Origin: Lepisosteus oculatus
Taxonomy: Eukaryota; Chordata; Actinopteri; Semionotiformes; Lepisosteidae
Reading direction: 5' to 3'
Assembly: GCF_040954835.1 (NCBI RefSeq)
Contig: NC_090697.1
Location: forward strand, 16,050,001-16,114,000
DNA length: 64,000 nucleotides
The translations under genes were made by a program, and so were the position numbers. Below the pieces are notes generated by a model, which was given only the letters and a program-made list of their open reading frames with translations, did not search any database and was not told where the DNA came from. This document shows, piece by piece, positions 25,401 to 36,960 of this stretch; the stretch's first letter is position 1, and every line of letters starts with the position of its first letter.

Positions 25401-27390
25401 ACTGATAATTTGTGTTCAATTGATTAGAAAAGTAAAACAAACTACTGTACAAGCATTATATAACCTTATTCAGTCACTGGGAGTTTCCTGAACCATGGAT
25501 CCCATATGTCTTTAATGACACATTTTCTAACTTCTCTCGGATTCTATTTAAAGACAACCTGCTTTCGGCATGTCTCGTTAACAAAATAATCTACATGGGT
25601 AGAACTGGATGCCGTTTTACAATTGAATGTATTGTTAATGAAGAAGGAAAAAGAAAAAAAATATTAACACCTTACGAAAATTTAAACCACTAGCAATGGG
25701 AAAATACACGCACTTACCCATGCAGTAGACTGTCACAGACTAAAATATCCACTGGTATTAGTAAATAAAACTGCAGAGATAGGACACGGGTCAACTGAAA
25801 AGCTATCTTTCCAAACAAGCAGCAAATCCAGTACCCAATATGTTGCGCAATAACAAAGCAAACACACAAAAAAGTTACATCACACGGAATTGCACCTTGT
25901 GATTCATGTTTGTTCCTCTGCACGCATATACCTGAAGGCACAGAAAATAAGCAGTCTGCTGATACAGCCCCAATGCTAATTTTTCCATTTGAAATCTCAT
26001 TGTTGCTGAAGGAGACATGGGCAGCTGACACGGGTGTTATTTCTTGCAGTAAACGAGAAAACACAGTCACACTGTATAGCCGAATTGGTTCACTGACATA
26101 CTGTAGCACGTTTTTAAGTGCATCATTCTCACGTATGACCGCTCTGACACTTCGCCAGGGGAAAAACACTGCCTAATCTGCAAGTGGCAGATCCACTACT
26201 TTAAGCGCCGACTGGTGTTTTTGACACGTTATGCTTTTCAAGGGACGATATGATGCTTTTCCCGCACGGTGCCTTTGACAGAGGTGACCGGTATATCGCC
26301 AGGCGTATATATTCGACTTTATGGTAAGAGGGCCCAGTTCAATGGTGTTTTCTTTTACAGAGAGAACGAAAGATGTGATACAGGCAAAAGAATGAATGAT
26401 ACCCTTGTTCATAAAAATGCATGTACTGTACTGTACTATACTATCATGCTTCAGTTGTGATTTCGCACTCTTTCCTGATTTACTGTATTGAAGTTGCATG
26501 TAGGTTACAACAAAGTTTAGTCTCGCATAAATTCCAATGCCTTCTTATACATTTGGAATAATATATACATTTGCAAAGTTACATCGGAAAATTGGAATTA
26601 CATAACATTTGTGATCTGAGCATGATTATATTTATTTTTTCAAAGCAAAATACTGCAGAATTCGGCGATACGTTGTCTAAACACCTTATTTCTGCATCGC
26701 TGAAAGTAATTTAAGGATTCTTTCAGCACATATCCGAAGCGTTATTCACTCTGATGCCAACGTATTTTTGTTAAGCTTAAAATCTAAACATTTCAGATCG
26801 GACGTTTCGGACCTTTTGTTATCCCTCATTAATAATTTGTTAAAATGTATTTTGCAAACAGTTTACCCTTCAACACGATGTTACTGTTATTCCAGATTTG
26901 TACAGTACTTCCGCGAGTTTGTGATCTTACTCTGATCCTGTAACATTTCTATACCTGCTGAGCGAAGAAAGCGCGGTAACGCTTCAGGCTACATTTATTT
27001 GCTCAAGACATTTATTTTCTATCATCTAACCTTAACTCGTCTCGTAATTGATAAAAGGAACAAGGTGGAGTTTTTAATCTTTGTTTAATGACATTTCAAA
27101 GTATAACAGTTTATAATAATAAAATATAAAAGCAGTCTATCACTATTTTTAAAATGTGGATAAAAACTTGACCAGAAATCGATTAAGTATTCACTTGCCC
27201 CATTATCTGTACACAACATCTTAATAGAAATAAGAGAAGACCGCATGTTCTTGAAGTTGGGTTTTAACTTAACAGCAGCAGAATCCTGTATAATGAAACT
27301 GGTTTGTTATAAATACCTCCAATAAAAACAACTTGCAAATCAGCCTTATAAATATAAATTTAAAACACTACTGACCAGTTGCGACGTAAT
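22406..27390. other. Intergenic region downstream of fam110c, no recognised gene
   Basis: About 5 kb with little recognisable repeat. Minus-strand ORFs at 25714-26169 (151 codons) and 26173-26499 have no family I recognise. TTTATT motifs near 26995-27010 could serve as the fam110c polyadenylation signal (AATAAA on the minus strand), giving a 3' UTR near 0.4 kb; this is a guess. The low repeat content makes it a candidate for regulatory or conserved non-coding sequence. Confidence 0.4.
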
Positions 27391-27396
27391 ACTATT

Positions 27397-28455
27397 CTAA
27401 TGGAGATCTCGTAACACCTTGCCGGATTCATTAGCGTTCTTGCAACTATACAACCACTTTATAATCCTCGCATTGCGCTCAATCACCGACGTCCCGCTCT
27501 GATTCTTTTCCTTGACCTCCACCTCCAGGAGTCCGTCGCTGTCGCCGCTAGTCCTGGTAAACCCGTCGTCCGACGTCGCCACGCTGACGCTGCGGACCCG
27601 CACCGAGACCTCGTCCGAGCGCGCAGTGAAGTTCTGTTTGCCCAGAGACTCGATCACGTCGCCGTCCAGCCCGCAGTACTTGAAGAACGTCTCGAACTCG
27701 GAGAAGTTCTTCGAGTACCTCGAACTTATATCGGAATGCGACCGGAACACCCCTTTCCTGGGTGCCCTTTCGCTTTCCGCGTCCGTGTCGGGAACACACG
27801 TCCTCACCACCGCCGGTGGCCCTCCGGACGTCGCCGAGCGAGGCTTGCTGGGGCAGCCTGGCGGCGTCGCCTCGCTGGCCAAGGGGTCCAGGTGCGCTCC
27901 GGGAGCGCATTCCTTTCCCTGCGCCTCGGGTAGTGCAACTGACTTGTCTCGCAGCGTGCTGAGGAACAGCCTGCGCATTAAACCCCCCTTTGAGTTTTCA
28001 CTGGCTGGCCCCCTTACCAGATTCTGTCTGTACATGACCAGAGAATCTGGCCTCTGCCTTTTCGAACTGCTCCGCCGTACAATGGACGAGCCGTCCGCGG
28101 GGGCTCTGCTCTCAGCCTGTTTCGCATTTCGCGCTTGGGGGTCGTCGTCGGGCTTTCCTTTCACGTCCCTATTACCGGTGCTCCGGTTCGAGCTACGAAT
28201 GGAGGAGCCGTTGCTGCTTTCGGAAGCCGAGCTCAGCGTGATCACGGGCTCCTGCTTCGAGCCGACCACCTGTTGGCTTTTGACGTACTTGGCTTTGCTT
28301 GCCGCCAGCCTCTCCACCGCGCTCTGCCGCCCCTTCGCGTCCCCCTCCAGCTCCATCTGCTTTCGGAGGTAACTCGGACCCTTCTCCAAGATCCTGGTAG
28401 GATTCACGTCCGCGGACGCCTGCATCTTGACAGTGCGAGAGAGATCAGTAGGCAT
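27397..28455 (-). CDS. fam110c: FAM110 family protein, probably FAM110C
   Basis: Intact single-exon ORF of 352 residues on the minus strand; ATG at 28455, stop at 27397. The N-terminal FAM110 signature is present: RILEKGPSYLRKQ (residues about 21-33) and SAVERLAASKAKYVKSQQV (about 45-63). So is the C-terminal one: SHSDISSRYSKNFSEFETFF, KYCGLDGDVIESLG, RVRSVSVATSDDGF and VIERNARIIKWLYSCK near the end. The middle is low-complexity, rich in Ser, Arg and Lys. FAM110 proteins associate with centrosomes and microtubules and affect cell-cycle progression or migration (family knowledge). Length and the RSVSVATSD..F C-terminus point to FAM110C rather than A, B or D, from memory, and linkage to fbxo25 agrees. 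The CDS is much richer in CpG than its surroundings. A long open frame on the opposite strand (27512-28372) is a by-product of that composition. Confidence 0.85.
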   Translation of the reverse strand: MPTDLSRTVKMQASADVNPTRILEKGPSYLRKQMELEGDAKGRQSAVERLAASKAKYVKSQQVVGSKQEPVITLSSASESSNGSSIRSSNRSTGNRDVKGKPDDDPQARNAKQAESRAPADGSSIVRRSSSKRQRPDSLVMYRQNLVRGPASENSKGGLMRRLFLSTLRDKSVALPEAQGKECAPGAHLDPLASEATPPGCPSKPRSATSGGPPAVVRTCVPDTDAESERAPRKGVFRSHSDISSRYSKNFSEFETFFKYCGLDGDVIESLGKQNFTARSDEVSVRVRSVSVATSDDGFTRTSGDSDGLLEVEVKEKNQSGTSVIERNARIIKWLYSCKNANESGKVLRDLH

Positions 28456-28740
28456 TTATCCCAGGTAAGGTTCCCCCGCGCTTACGAACGGGACCCAGGA
28501 AATAAGGACCTCAGTTTCCTTTTCAATGTCCCGCGGTGACGCTTGCAGATAAATATAACAAAAAACCACCGCATCGGGTTGGTGAGCAGATCTCTACTGA
28601 CTCAAGACAGTTGTTTCACCTTGGCGTTTAGGCATGACACGCCCCCAACCCCACTTCCGTCCCACATAAAGGTAAAACAAACGGAACAGGCTCCCAGCAC
28701 ACCCCACCCAGTGACATCACACGGGAGTGCCTAGTGAAAA
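27470..28740. promoter_or_regulatory. CpG-rich block over fam110c and its promoter
   Basis: CpG dinucleotides are dense from about 27470 to 28540, then fall off sharply in the AT-rich flanks. Upstream of the ATG (28456-28740) are CACTTCCG (ETS-like, about 28651-28658) and TGACATCA (CRE-like, about 28711-28718). Promoter function is inferred from position and composition. Confidence 0.5.
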
Positions 28741-30060
28741 CCTTGAATTTTCGGCACTCCTCCGGCAGCGGTAAATTATTAATTAAGCTGTACGAGAGGC
28801 ACTGTCAGTCTTTATTACCTCACTAAACTTTTAAGTGTCCTTAGGTATTATTATATTTATTATAACACATCAATCTAAAGATGTTGATTGTCAATACGAT
28901 TAAGATAGTATGGCTGTTCTGTAAGCGGACTGAAATCAACACCTTTTACACAAGGGCCTTTAGTGGTCTGTAACGAGATACGCAAACCCTACTTCCAACA
29001 ACATAATGAGTAAGATGTTCTTCTCCCGATTGTATTATGTTTGTAATATACGCTTGTCCCGTTTGTAATGTCTTATGATCTTACTCCGCACTCTGCTACT
29101 CAGATATCACGATTGTTGTGATTTCATCAAAACAACACCTCTACTAACATTTGTACCACAGATTTAACTAACAACTTGCCTTTTCTCCAGCCTCTCGTGT
29201 ATCGATTGATTTAGTATGAAAATTGCATATTTAAAATATAGTTTTACTTATAAGATTTTACTTATAAGATCTGTGTCTGTTGGTGGTTCTTGAAGTCCTG
29301 AGTTTACACCATTTGTCTTTAAACAGCTTTAAGACAACCTTTTGCAATGTGAAAGCACCCCTTACCCCCTAAATTTAGTATTAGGAACAAATGTGCTGTG
29401 TGGGACTCGACATAGGTCCCAGTGAAGTAAATTACAAGTTCGCACCTGATTCACATACTTACCTGGACTGTTCACAACCATCATGCTCACAGAGATATCT
29501 ATATTCCAGTTGTGGAAATGTAAAGGATGAGAGGTTCGCTGTTATTTCTGTGTAGAATGGGTTGAAATGCTAACTGAGCTGCAGCTCAAGGTGACTGCAA
29601 ACTTCCCAGACAATGAAATTGTTAGTGAAGCATTTGTTAGAAGCAGCCTGAGAACCTGCCAGTCATAACATCAGTCACAGTCTGACGTCTGAATACTGAC
29701 ACGTGAGCCAGGATCTCCGGATGACTGTCAGTGCATCTGGCAGCAGTGACCCCAGTGATTCAGACTGAAGGTGGAGCTGCTCCTCTCACCTCACTGGGGC
29801 TCAGTGGACACAGAATTCTGTGTGACAGATTATATTATTAACTCACCTCTAATTGATCAAACGTTTCTTGAGAAAATATTTATTGATGCGCTGGTTTTAC
29901 AGAAGCTTCAAGACGCGGCAGCTGTATAACCTCAGCCTTCCAGAGGACTATCAGCTACTGCTGCCTGTAATGCCCCACCTTAATTCCACTCTCTGGTCTT
30001 TGTAATCACAGATGTAACTGTTACAATTGTTCAATTGTTATAATTGTCTGTTATAATAGT
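28741..30060. other. Intergenic, no recognised feature
   Basis: No ORF or repeat recognised. Confidence 0.45.
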
Positions 30061-30424
30061 TTTGTAATGTCCTCCGGATGAGACGTGAAACCGGGGTCCT
30101 GACTCTCTGTGGTCATTAAAAATCCCTGGGCGTTTCTTGAAAAGAGTAGGGGTGTAACCCCGGCATTTTAGCCAAATTTCCCCCTGGCCTTTACCAATCA
30201 TGGCCTCCTAATAATCCCCATCTCTGAACTGGCTTCTTCCTCTGCTCTCCTCCCCACTGATATCTGGTGTGTGGTGAGCGTTCTGGCGCATTATGGCTGC
30301 AGTCGCATCATCCAGGTTGCTGCTCATTGGTGGTGGTGGAGGGGAGTCCCCATTACCTGTAAAGCGCTTTCAGTGGACTGTCGAGAAAAGTGCTATATAA
30401 GTATAAAGATAAATAATTATTAAT
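30061..30424 (+). repeat. 5S-derived SINE, body and tail, head missing
   Basis: Plus-strand copy: CCGGATGAGACGTGAAACC, CCTGACTCTCTGTGGTCAT, AGAGTAGGGGTGTAACCCC, TGGTGTGTGGTGAGCGTTC, AAAGCGCTTTCAGTGGAC and the tail GTGCTATATAAGTATAAAG. It starts inside the body, so the 5S-like head was lost. Confidence 0.85.
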
Positions 30425-32025
30425 TAGGAATTGATTGTTTAATTATTTAATTGGATAGGTTTAATAGAGTTGGGTAGCCTCTCTTGTCTAACTGTACAGA
30501 ATCCTGGACTCTCAAATCTAGTGGTTTGAAAACAAAATAAACTTTGCCATCTTCATATTATGATGGGGCTGATTCAGTTATGGTTTGAATTGAGAGTGTG
30601 TTCTTTTACATTTTATTACGTATTCTTGTCACAATTCAAGAACAGAAGAGAACAAGAAGGTAACTGGGTCAAATTTCATTTTGAATAATCAATCAATCTG
30701 TATCTGAACGTTACTGAAACATCACGCATTCAACTTGAAAACTTTATAAAGTTTGAACAATGATTAAACAGTGATTTTAATCTCATTCCAAACAAGTGTA
30801 AATTTGCTGGTCACCATATTGATAAAAATTATTGTGAACTTAAACTTGAATTCCTAAAAACGTTCACTTAATTTTTGTGTTTGGTTTAAAACGTATCCTT
30901 ACGTGTTATCTGGTCCATTTAACAGTTTCTACTTTCTGTGGGTCACATAACTTCAAAGCATTTTCTGGCACTAAGTGTTAATTTGTAGCAAAATAAATTG
31001 TGTAGGCTCAGGTTGCATAATATATCCACCTCATTCATTTTTTCTAGTTCTTATTCTAATAGAGAGAAGCTATTTTGAAAAGAAAATCCCTTATACTACA
31101 TTACCGCTGTTTAAAATCATCCTTGGATGTTGCTTTGGAAATTGACAACCTGAGGCTTTTAATTTTATTTACTGTTTCCTGCTGTGAGGAACATCTTGCT
31201 GTGTGTTTTGTTGATTTTGCTTTACCACATTCAAAGTGCATTGCAGTATAGTGCTTAAAAGTTCCCTATCTCTTACCATCAAAAAGCCATATAAGGAGAA
31301 CAAATAAAAGGAGTCTATTCTTGAACTCTTTTCACAACATGATGTGGCCAAGACAATTACTGATAGAAACAACCCAAAAATATTCATTTAAACTTTCTTA
31401 AATATTGTATCAGAGAATCCAGTTGCTAATTCCTAGATTGCCAAGAAAGGTGTGAAATGTCTAGTATTGTATCGTCTTTTTGTCACAACATTATGGAGGG
31501 CAATTCAGCCATTGTCTGACCATCAGAAATTACTCAAAAGCATAAATCTACCAGGACTGCCTATTAGGAGGCATTTGCAAAATTTTCTTCCTAAAGGAAA
31601 TATGAAGAGTGAGGAAACAGAGGGGGCTTAAAGAGATTGTCATATTGGCGACTGTTGAAAATGACCATATTTGATAAAAATAATTTTCTGAGCCCATAAC
31701 GGAAATTGTTTACAAAGGAAAAACGTCGCAATAAAATTCATGCAAATCCCAAGAGTGCCCAGTTAAGTTTCCCTTCCGTTTAGACGGTTTATACGATTTT
31801 CATACAGTCTTTACAGTGCCGTTACATAAGAGGTCAGTAGGCTTAGCACGCTAGAACATTATTAAGAGATTTGGCCCTTTCTCCATTTTGTGTCTGACAA
31901 AAATAGGTGCTGCTGTTTGCATTCCAGCTTCACAGAGTGAAAACACAGGGGGCTTGAAGAGATGCCTGTCTTGAAAGAGAAATACCTCACTTTCCATAAG
32001 GGCCACACAACCAGGAGGTGTTAAA
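30425..32025. other. Intergenic, no recognised gene; weak internal repeat
   Basis: No ORF of note. Similar words at about 31611-31640 (GAGGAAACAGAGGGGGCTTA) and 31938-31965 (GTGAAAACACAGGGGGCTTG) suggest an old duplication or a repeat. Confidence 0.4.
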
Positions 32026-32029
32026 TGTC

Positions 32030-32235
32030 AACCTTTATTTCAGTTGACTGGCTCTTTTGTCCAAAGTATCACACATTAGTGCCCGTTTCTGCAGCTGGGC
32101 TGCAGCTGGGCATTTCACTTTAGTGATCTGATCAAGTACATTCCTCGAGGGTATGAAAGCACTACCTCACCTGGAATTTGAACCCATCACCTTGCAGTTA
32201 TGAGTCCAGAGCCCTAACCACCCCTTCACACACAT
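32030..32235 (-). repeat. tRNA-derived SINE (separate family)
   Basis: On the minus strand a tRNA-like head has an A box around GGTTAGGGCTCTGGA and a B box GGGTTCAAATTCC. A roughly 130-bp unrelated body ends in GAAATAAAGGTTG. It shares no sequence with the other SINE families here beyond the RNA polymerase III boxes. Confidence 0.7.
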
Positions 32236-34160
32236 ATTATAACTTACAAATCCTCTCTGTAATGTATTCTATGAAATATATATTGTTTTATAATTTTCCA
32301 CCCCAATAAACTGCATTTTAAACATTTATTGTATCTGGAAAATGATTTTGTACGCCAGACTTAAAAGCATGAATATGGCTAAAGCACATATATCTTTTTT
32401 TTGTGGTGCTCCAGAGCTTTTGGACATAGCAAACACAAATAGTATTTCAAGCTAATTCTATCTTATCATATTATTTATGTGTCTTTAAAAATGACTAATG
32501 TTCCAGTGAATGTGACAATAAATAATACAGCCCTTTAAAAAACTGCTGTAGTACCAAATACAGCAGCTCTATTACAGCAGTAGACATGACTGCTCTTGTC
32601 TTAAGCATCCAGCATGTTCACCAATGATACCCTGTAGCATTCCATAGCCCAGTAGCTGGGTTTTACTGCACATGTTGCAGTGGAATTCTCCACAACAATG
32701 CTTCAATTTCTTTCAAGAATTTCGGAAAATTATGAATCTAAAAATAAACGCCTACATGTTTCACCTGATCAAAGCAAAAAGAGATCAAGAGCAGATGTAC
32801 AAAATGAATGTGTATGAGTAAAAATAGGTGATAGTGTTAATAAAACAAGAAAATAAATACAGAAAATACTTTTGGATTATGTATTAAGGGAGGCCTGTGT
32901 CTGGTTATAAGGTATATCATGTAGACCTTAAAATGACATATTGCAAGGTTTTTATTCAACGCAACCATGCTATGTAGTGTATAAATTGGTTCTCTGGGTT
33001 TACTAGCTTGAATGACAAGAATTCAACACTCATAATCCAAACAAGTTCTTGTTAACAGATAGTTGTGTTCTGGGTGGAACCTGGGTTAAATTGTCCTGCT
33101 GCAGTTTAATGAGTATTTCCAGGATCCCACACAACACTCCCAGAAAGAGGGGATGTTTTCTGACACACTTTGCCAATTGCTTTCAGCCAAAGAATCTGCT
33201 AACACTGAGACAGTCTGAATTTCAAGAAGTGCAGACAGACATTTTTGTTTTTGAAGTACAGTACACCTGTGCCACTTTCCAAAGTAAAAGTGTGGTTTCA
33301 ATGTTTTGATAAGGGTTTGAATTTACTTTTTAGTTCTGTTCAATGAGTGGGAAGGGTATGCTTCCTTACCGTATACGTCTTGTGCACTAGAAATACTCCT
33401 CCACATATCTCTTGCTTTTCAGCACCCACCTGAAGCTAGCAGAAGTGTGGAGACAAGGGAAAAAATGTTAATAAGTACCACAAGCTAAAACATGTTTTTG
33501 CCCAATCTTTATTTCACACAGCTCTGTGTTTGCTGTGCATGGAAGGGAAATCGCAACTCAATAAGAAACAATCTTTAAAAGAATTATATACAGTAGTATA
33601 GCTTCAGACAAAGACTTGTTTTAACTTTCATTTTTATATTTATAAAAGCTTTCTAGAGAGATAGACAACATCAGTTTTATTTATGTTAAAGACTATTATC
33701 AAAAAAGACATAGAGCTCCTGCCACTGTTTAAATAAAGAAAATGGCAATCACACATTTTGGGATAAATAAATAAAAATTAACTGCCAATAAAGGAAATTG
33801 TACAGATGCTTTTAAAGCTTCAATAGGCATTGTCACTGACAAATTGTCATGCTTATTCATTCATTAATAGAACAAAAAATGAATTACATGTTGATAAGCT
33901 TTAAGGCCAAAACTTTTCTGTCCCTGCAGTAAAACCGACATACAAAACCTGTATTCAATGACAAATAAATACTGCAGTTATGCTCTGCAGTAGTTTAGCT
34001 ATTTACATTTGAAACAGAGGCAAGACACGTGGCCCATATTTTTTCAATATACACTGCCTTTTTACTCATTGCATCTCATAAATATATCAAAACAGTAACT
34101 CAGTTCAAATACAAACAAACAGAAAATGTAACACTGGTGCATTGGTATTGACTCGTATGG
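32236..34160. other. Intergenic, no recognised feature
   Basis: AT-rich; small ORFs at 33049-33309 (+) and 33086-33301 (-) have no domain. Confidence 0.45.
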
Positions 34161-34162
34161 TT

Positions 34163-34510
34163 CACAGTATGGGCAGCACAGTGGTGCAGTGGTTGGCATT
34201 GGTGCCTCTCAGTACTGGGGCCTTGGGTTCGATTCTGGACCTGGGCTGCTATTAGCTGGAGTCTGTGTGTTCTCCCCATGTTTACCTGTATTTCCTCTGG
34301 GTGCTCTGGTTTCCCCCCCAGTCCAGAGATATACTGGTGGGTTAATTGGCTTCTGGGAAAACTGGCCCTGGTGTGAGTGTGTGTGTGCCTTGCAATGGAC
34401 TTGCATCAAGTCTAGACTGTATTCTGCTTTGTGTCTATTGCTTGCCAAGGTAGGCACTGGCTCCTCTGTGACCCTGTATTGGATAAAACAATTAGAAAAT
34501 TAATTATACA
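34163..34510 (+). repeat. tRNA-headed SINE (GGCAGCACAGTGG family), best full-length copy
   Basis: Starts with GGCAGCACAGTGGTGCAGTG, which contains an A-box-like element. The B box GGTTCGATTCTGG follows about 60 bp from the start. Then come TGTTCTCCCCATGTTTACC, the block GGGTTAATTGGCTTCTGGG, a (GT)n patch, and the end ATTGGATAAAACAATTAGAA. Both Pol III boxes are near consensus, so the head is tRNA-derived. It is a repeat, not a functional tRNA. Confidence 0.85.
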
Positions 34511-34849
34511 TTTCCTTATTGATTTGTCAAATAATTGTATGATTGTTTTTAGCTCTATTTTTAGTTCTGTTTTTTATCTGAAATCTAAATTCTCTCCTGA
34601 CTTCACATTGACTGTATCTTATGCAGATTTTTTTTTCTCACTCCTTCGAAGTCTGTTTCCCTGAAACTGTAGACTTTTGATTTGGATTCAGCCCGTGGGG
34701 TTATTATATAACTCTAAAGGTCTTTAAATTGACTTTTGGCCATAATAACCTTTTCAGTATTGTTTAATATCATCCTCTATGAAATCAAAATGATTAAAAC
34801 CTATATTTACTAAAGAATAAGCATAAGGGCAGGAGCAAGAGCAAGAATA

Positions 34850-35182
34850 ATAGGCATTCATTTAGCATCCCAAAGAAACCTAAAACTCTTCAGACATATG
34901 AAGGCACCCAGTTCATCCACCACTGAGATGTGGCCACTGCTGTGGGCCAGCAGCCCCACTATACAGCAGATCAGGTGAAAAGTGACTTCTCTATTCAAAA
35001 TTGCCCTGGATTTTTAACAACCGCAGACAGCGAGGACCTTGGTTTAATGTCTCATCCGAAGGACAGCGCCTTTTTTTTGACAGTACAGTGTCTGTACTGA
35101 GGCATTAGGACCCACACAGACCACAGCATGAGCGCTTCTTACTGGTCCCACTAACACCTCTTCCAGCAGCAACCTTTACTTC
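34850..35182 (-). repeat. Second SINE family (body shared with the 5S SINE)
   Basis: The left half (CCCAGTTCATCCACCACTGA, CCCACTATACAGCAGATCAG) matches the element at 9.94 kb and differs from the 5S SINE. The right half (GACCTTGGTTTAATGTCTCA, TCCGAAGGACAGCGCC, CCACTAACACCTCTTCCAGC) is shared with the 5S SINE. This is evidence of two families with a common central block. Confidence 0.7.
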
Positions 35183-35514
35183 CCGAATTTCTCAAGAATA
35201 CAACCTTCTTAATGTTCTGTTATAAAGTCTTGGAAAAAGGTTCTGATTATGCCAAATGTTAAGGAAGGTCCACTCTGCAGAAGGATGCCCAGTACTGATA
35301 TCAATAAATAAAGTACAGGTTTGTTCCACTGTTTCTCAAGATGATGGGCTCTTGTCAACAGAAGACTCACAGTAGATTACAGAAAACACAAGCCAGCTCA
35401 CCTGAGTCCGATATGCCAACACTGGGATAGTTTTAACTTTTAACCCAGTACAAACAATTCAAAAAAGCACGATTCATCCAACATTTCTACAAGGAAAAAC
35501 GTAGAAATACAATC
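35183..35514. other. Intergenic, no recognised feature
   Basis: No gene or confident repeat seen. Confidence 0.4.
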
Positions 35515-36960
35515 CATTCAAAAAGTGCAAAAGTATTCAGGCCCTTGCACAGCTTTCTCATTTTGTTACTGTAATGCTGTTTTGAAGCACCAATTAATAT
35601 TTCTCATATACTGTACACACAAAAAAGATAAATAAGTAAATGGATAACTAATAACAAAGTCATGACTGCCTTAGTATTTAAACCCTTTGCTGTGGCAATC
35701 CTAAATTAATTTAGGTCCACAAAAGCAACTTATCAAGCCACACAATTAGATGAGTTGCTCTGTGTGCGATAATATTGGTTCTCACAATTTCAGAATTAAA
35801 ACAGCTCTCTCTGTCCTCAGGGATAAAGGTGAATAATGGCACAAATCAAGATAAGGGTGTAAAAACATTTCAGAGATTCTAAATACCTCATTGAGTGTGG
35901 TGAAGTTAATCATTAAGAAGTGGAAGGCCCTCAGACAGGACCTAGATCCCACTGTCCCTCCAAACTGAGTTTGCAAGCAAGGAGGAAACTGGTGAGGCCA
36001 AGGGTGACTTTGAAAGTCTTACAGAGTTATGTGGCAGAGATGGGAGAAAAGGTCCGTGGCTCACCAATTTACCAGTCAGTCCACAAAGGGGACTTGTATG
36101 GAACTGAAAAAACCTCAAAACCCACATGGGATACAATAAAGAACATACAGTATGTGATCTTGCAAACGTGGTGATTGGTGTTGTGTTCAGACAAGAAAAA
36201 CTGGAACTTTTCTAAGTTCAAAGTGTTGCATACATAATGTCTATGTCTAACAGAATGCCTCATTATCAGCGCCACCCTTACTATCAAGCATGGTGGTGGC
36301 AGCTTTATATTATAGTTCTTCTTGTCTTCTGGGAAATGTGTTGAGATTGATGGGAATGTACTGTAGAGGGAGTGAAGTACAGGCGAATCCAAGGGAAATC
36401 CTGCCACAGACAAAACTGGGACAGAATGTATCCTTTGAGCTGGACAATGCTCAAAAGCCCAAGGCCAATTTTACACTGCTGAGGCTTAAGAGTCCTTAAG
36501 TGGCCCAGTGAAAGTCCCAACCTACATTTTAGAGCATCTGGAAGGATAACTGCTGTCCATAAGCAATCCCCAAGCACCTTGAGGGAGCTTGAGTGAATCT
36601 GCCCAGAAGAATGGGCGACAATTGCTCAGAGTTAGCGTGTGTCACGAGTTGCCGGTTCAAATGCCGTCGCCAGCAGAGGAATCCTACTCCGTTGGGCCCC
36701 TGAGCAAGGCCCTTAACCCCAGCTACTCCAGGGGTGCCGTATTAATGGCTGACCCTGCGCACTGACCCCAAGCTTCTCTCCCTGTCTCTGTGTCTCATGG
36801 AGAGCAAGCTGAGGTATGTGAAAAAGATTAATTCCTAATGCAAGAAATTGTATATGGCTAATAAAGTGATCTTATCTTAGAAGTTCACAGTTTTAACATT
36901 CATTCAAATTTAAATCAGTGCATAATTTTGCAATTTCACAAAATGGGACACTCTTAGTGT
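35515..36960 (+). mobile_element. Degraded Tc1/mariner-like transposon with a nested SINE
   Basis: The left end reads AAAAGTATTCAGGCCCTTGC and the right end (36918-36958) ATAATTTTGCAATTTCACAA, roughly the complement expected for the paired inverted repeat. The interior follows Tc1 transposase order with many stops: AATCATTAAGAAGTGGAAGG (about 35910), a segment like SIKHGGGS (36285-36300), TGGACAATGCTCAAAAGCCC, and AAGAATGGGCGACAATTGCT near 36610. A tRNA-type SINE (36632-36880) interrupts the 3' part. The left 300 bp parallels the copy at 19.5-20.3 kb. Confidence 0.75.
36632..36880 (+). repeat. tRNA-headed SINE (GGTTGCCGG family) nested in the Tc1 element
   Basis: Starts near GTGTCACGAGTTGCCGGTTC with only the B-box side of the head left. 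It continues CAGCAGAGGAATCCTACTCC, CCCCTGAGCAAGGCCCTTAA, CTCCAGGGGTGC, AATTCCTAATGCAAGAAATT, and ends GGCTAATAAAGTGATCTTAT. It matches the fuller copy at 48.5 kb nearly base for base. Confidence 0.85.

Noticed and set aside
25714..26169. 151-codon minus-strand ORF
   Set aside because: No recognisable domain or neighbouring exons; length is near the chance range for 64 kb.
27512..28372. 286-codon open frame on the plus strand opposite fam110c
   Set aside because: It arises from the GC-rich, CpG-rich composition of the fam110c coding sequence. It has no recognisable domain, and the minus-strand frame carries the family motifs.
34163..34250. Possible tRNA genes (A and B boxes) at 32.2, 34.2, 36.6, 48.5 and 54.8 kb
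   Set aside because: Each is the head of a repeated element with a body and tail. The cloverleaf stems are not maintained and several copies exist, so they are SINEs.
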